The notes below the pieces were generated by a model that worked only from the letters and a program-made list of their open reading frames with translations, had not been told where the DNA came from and ran no database searches. A stretch of 5,480 nucleotides of DNA from assembly GCA_021806125.1 (NCBI GenBank), contig JAJZYC010000099.1, positions 1-5,480 of the forward strand. The letters run 5' to 3'. Shown here in pieces: positions 5,181 through 5,480 of the stretch. How positions within the stretch are numbered: position 1 is the stretch's first letter; each line of letters starts with the position of its first letter. The stretch is from a bacterium (GTDB lineage: Bacteria > SZUA-79 > Acidulodesulfobacterales > Acidulodesulfobacteraceae). A program made the translations under genes and the position numbers.

Positions 5181-5480
5181 ATGATAAAAAAGATATGCGT
5201 TTACACGCCTTACGATTTGGTACCTGGAGGAGGAGAAAGATATCTTCTTACGGTAGCCGAATATTTTTTAACTCAAAAATACGATGTTTTCTTAGCGCTT
5301 GACGAAATTTACAGCCGCCTTCGCTTAAAACAGATGGAAAGAGAACTTGGACTTTCTTTAGAAGGATTAAACATAACGACATACAATAATGAAAACAAAG
5401 AGCATTTTGACGTATTTATAGCAATGGGAAACAGCATAGTGCCGCCTGTTTTGCCGCTCGGCAGCTATAATATTTATATA
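5181..5480 (+). CDS. GT4-like glycosyltransferase, N-terminal part (runs off the right edge)
   Basis: From the ATG at 5181 the frame stays open for 100 codons to the window end, so the C-terminal nucleotide-sugar-binding half is missing. The protein opens with MIKKICVYTPYDLVPGGGER, the first beta strand and glycine-rich loop of the GT-B fold acceptor domain, followed by a helix YLLTVAEYF and a second strand KYDVFLAL, as in retaining family 4 glycosyltransferases. Further on, FDVFIAMGNS and LGSYNIYI match the region where these enzymes refer to the place of the acceptor site. It probably adds a sugar to a lipid-linked glycan on the cytoplasmic side, together with the preceding GT2 fusion in the same direction. 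No Shine-Dalgarno sequence precedes the ATG (the leader is AAAATTATCT), yet the start agrees exactly with the first beta strand. Coding is nearly certain; the GT4 call is good but rests on the N-terminal domain alone. Confidence 0.85.
   Translation, partial: MIKKICVYTPYDLVPGGGERYLLTVAEYFLTQKYDVFLALDEIYSRLRLKQMERELGLSLEGLNITTYNNENKEHFDVFIAMGNSIVPPVLPLGSYNIYI

Overview
The window is bacterial, AT-rich protein-coding DNA from a surface-polysaccharide or glycan locus. No rRNA, tRNA, transposase, integrase or CRISPR array was seen. Gene sizes, short spacers and the GT2/GT4/methyltransferase mix suggest a Gram-negative-type bacterium with modest GC (about 24-50% in hand-counted segments). The codon style and sulfur-linked gene would fit an uncultured deltaproteobacterium-like lineage, but this is only an impression and no taxon can be fixed from the sequence.

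Layout. (1) Positions 1-317 (+): the 3' end of an unrecognised Asn/Ala/Gly-rich, probably exported protein, clearly richer in GC than the rest. (2) A 25-base convergent gap with a weak hairpin. (3) Positions 343-2910 (-): an 855-residue protein joining an alkaline-phosphatase/sulfatase-superfamily domain (about residues 28-560) to a complete PP-loop domain of the CysD/CysH (COG0175) type (about residues 620-855). (4) Positions 2911-3008: a divergent intergenic region with overlapping -10-like boxes and four copies of a 10-bp repeat in exact 10-bp register. (5) Positions 3009-5120 (+): a 703-residue SAM methyltransferase / coiled coil / GT2 glycosyltransferase fusion. (6) Positions 5121-5180: a short spacer with a TATAATTAAC box, identical to one upstream of 3009, and an 18-bp perfect palindrome. 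(7) From 5181 to the right edge (+): the first 100 codons of a GT4-like glycosyltransferase.

How the genes may work together. The two rightward genes look like glycan assembly and capping enzymes. The divergent fusion protein is the most unusual item. Its N-terminal half keeps the metal-binding pattern of sulfatases but has Thr where the formylglycine-forming Cys/Ser should be, which argues for a phospho-type or transferase chemistry. Its C-terminal half keeps the PP-loop and four cysteines (CC and CxxC) but lacks the C-terminal ECGxH catalytic motif of APS/PAPS reductases and ends like CysD. A glycan-modifying role, perhaps tied to sulfate or another anionic group, is an inference; no CysN, APS kinase or sulfotransferase is visible here.
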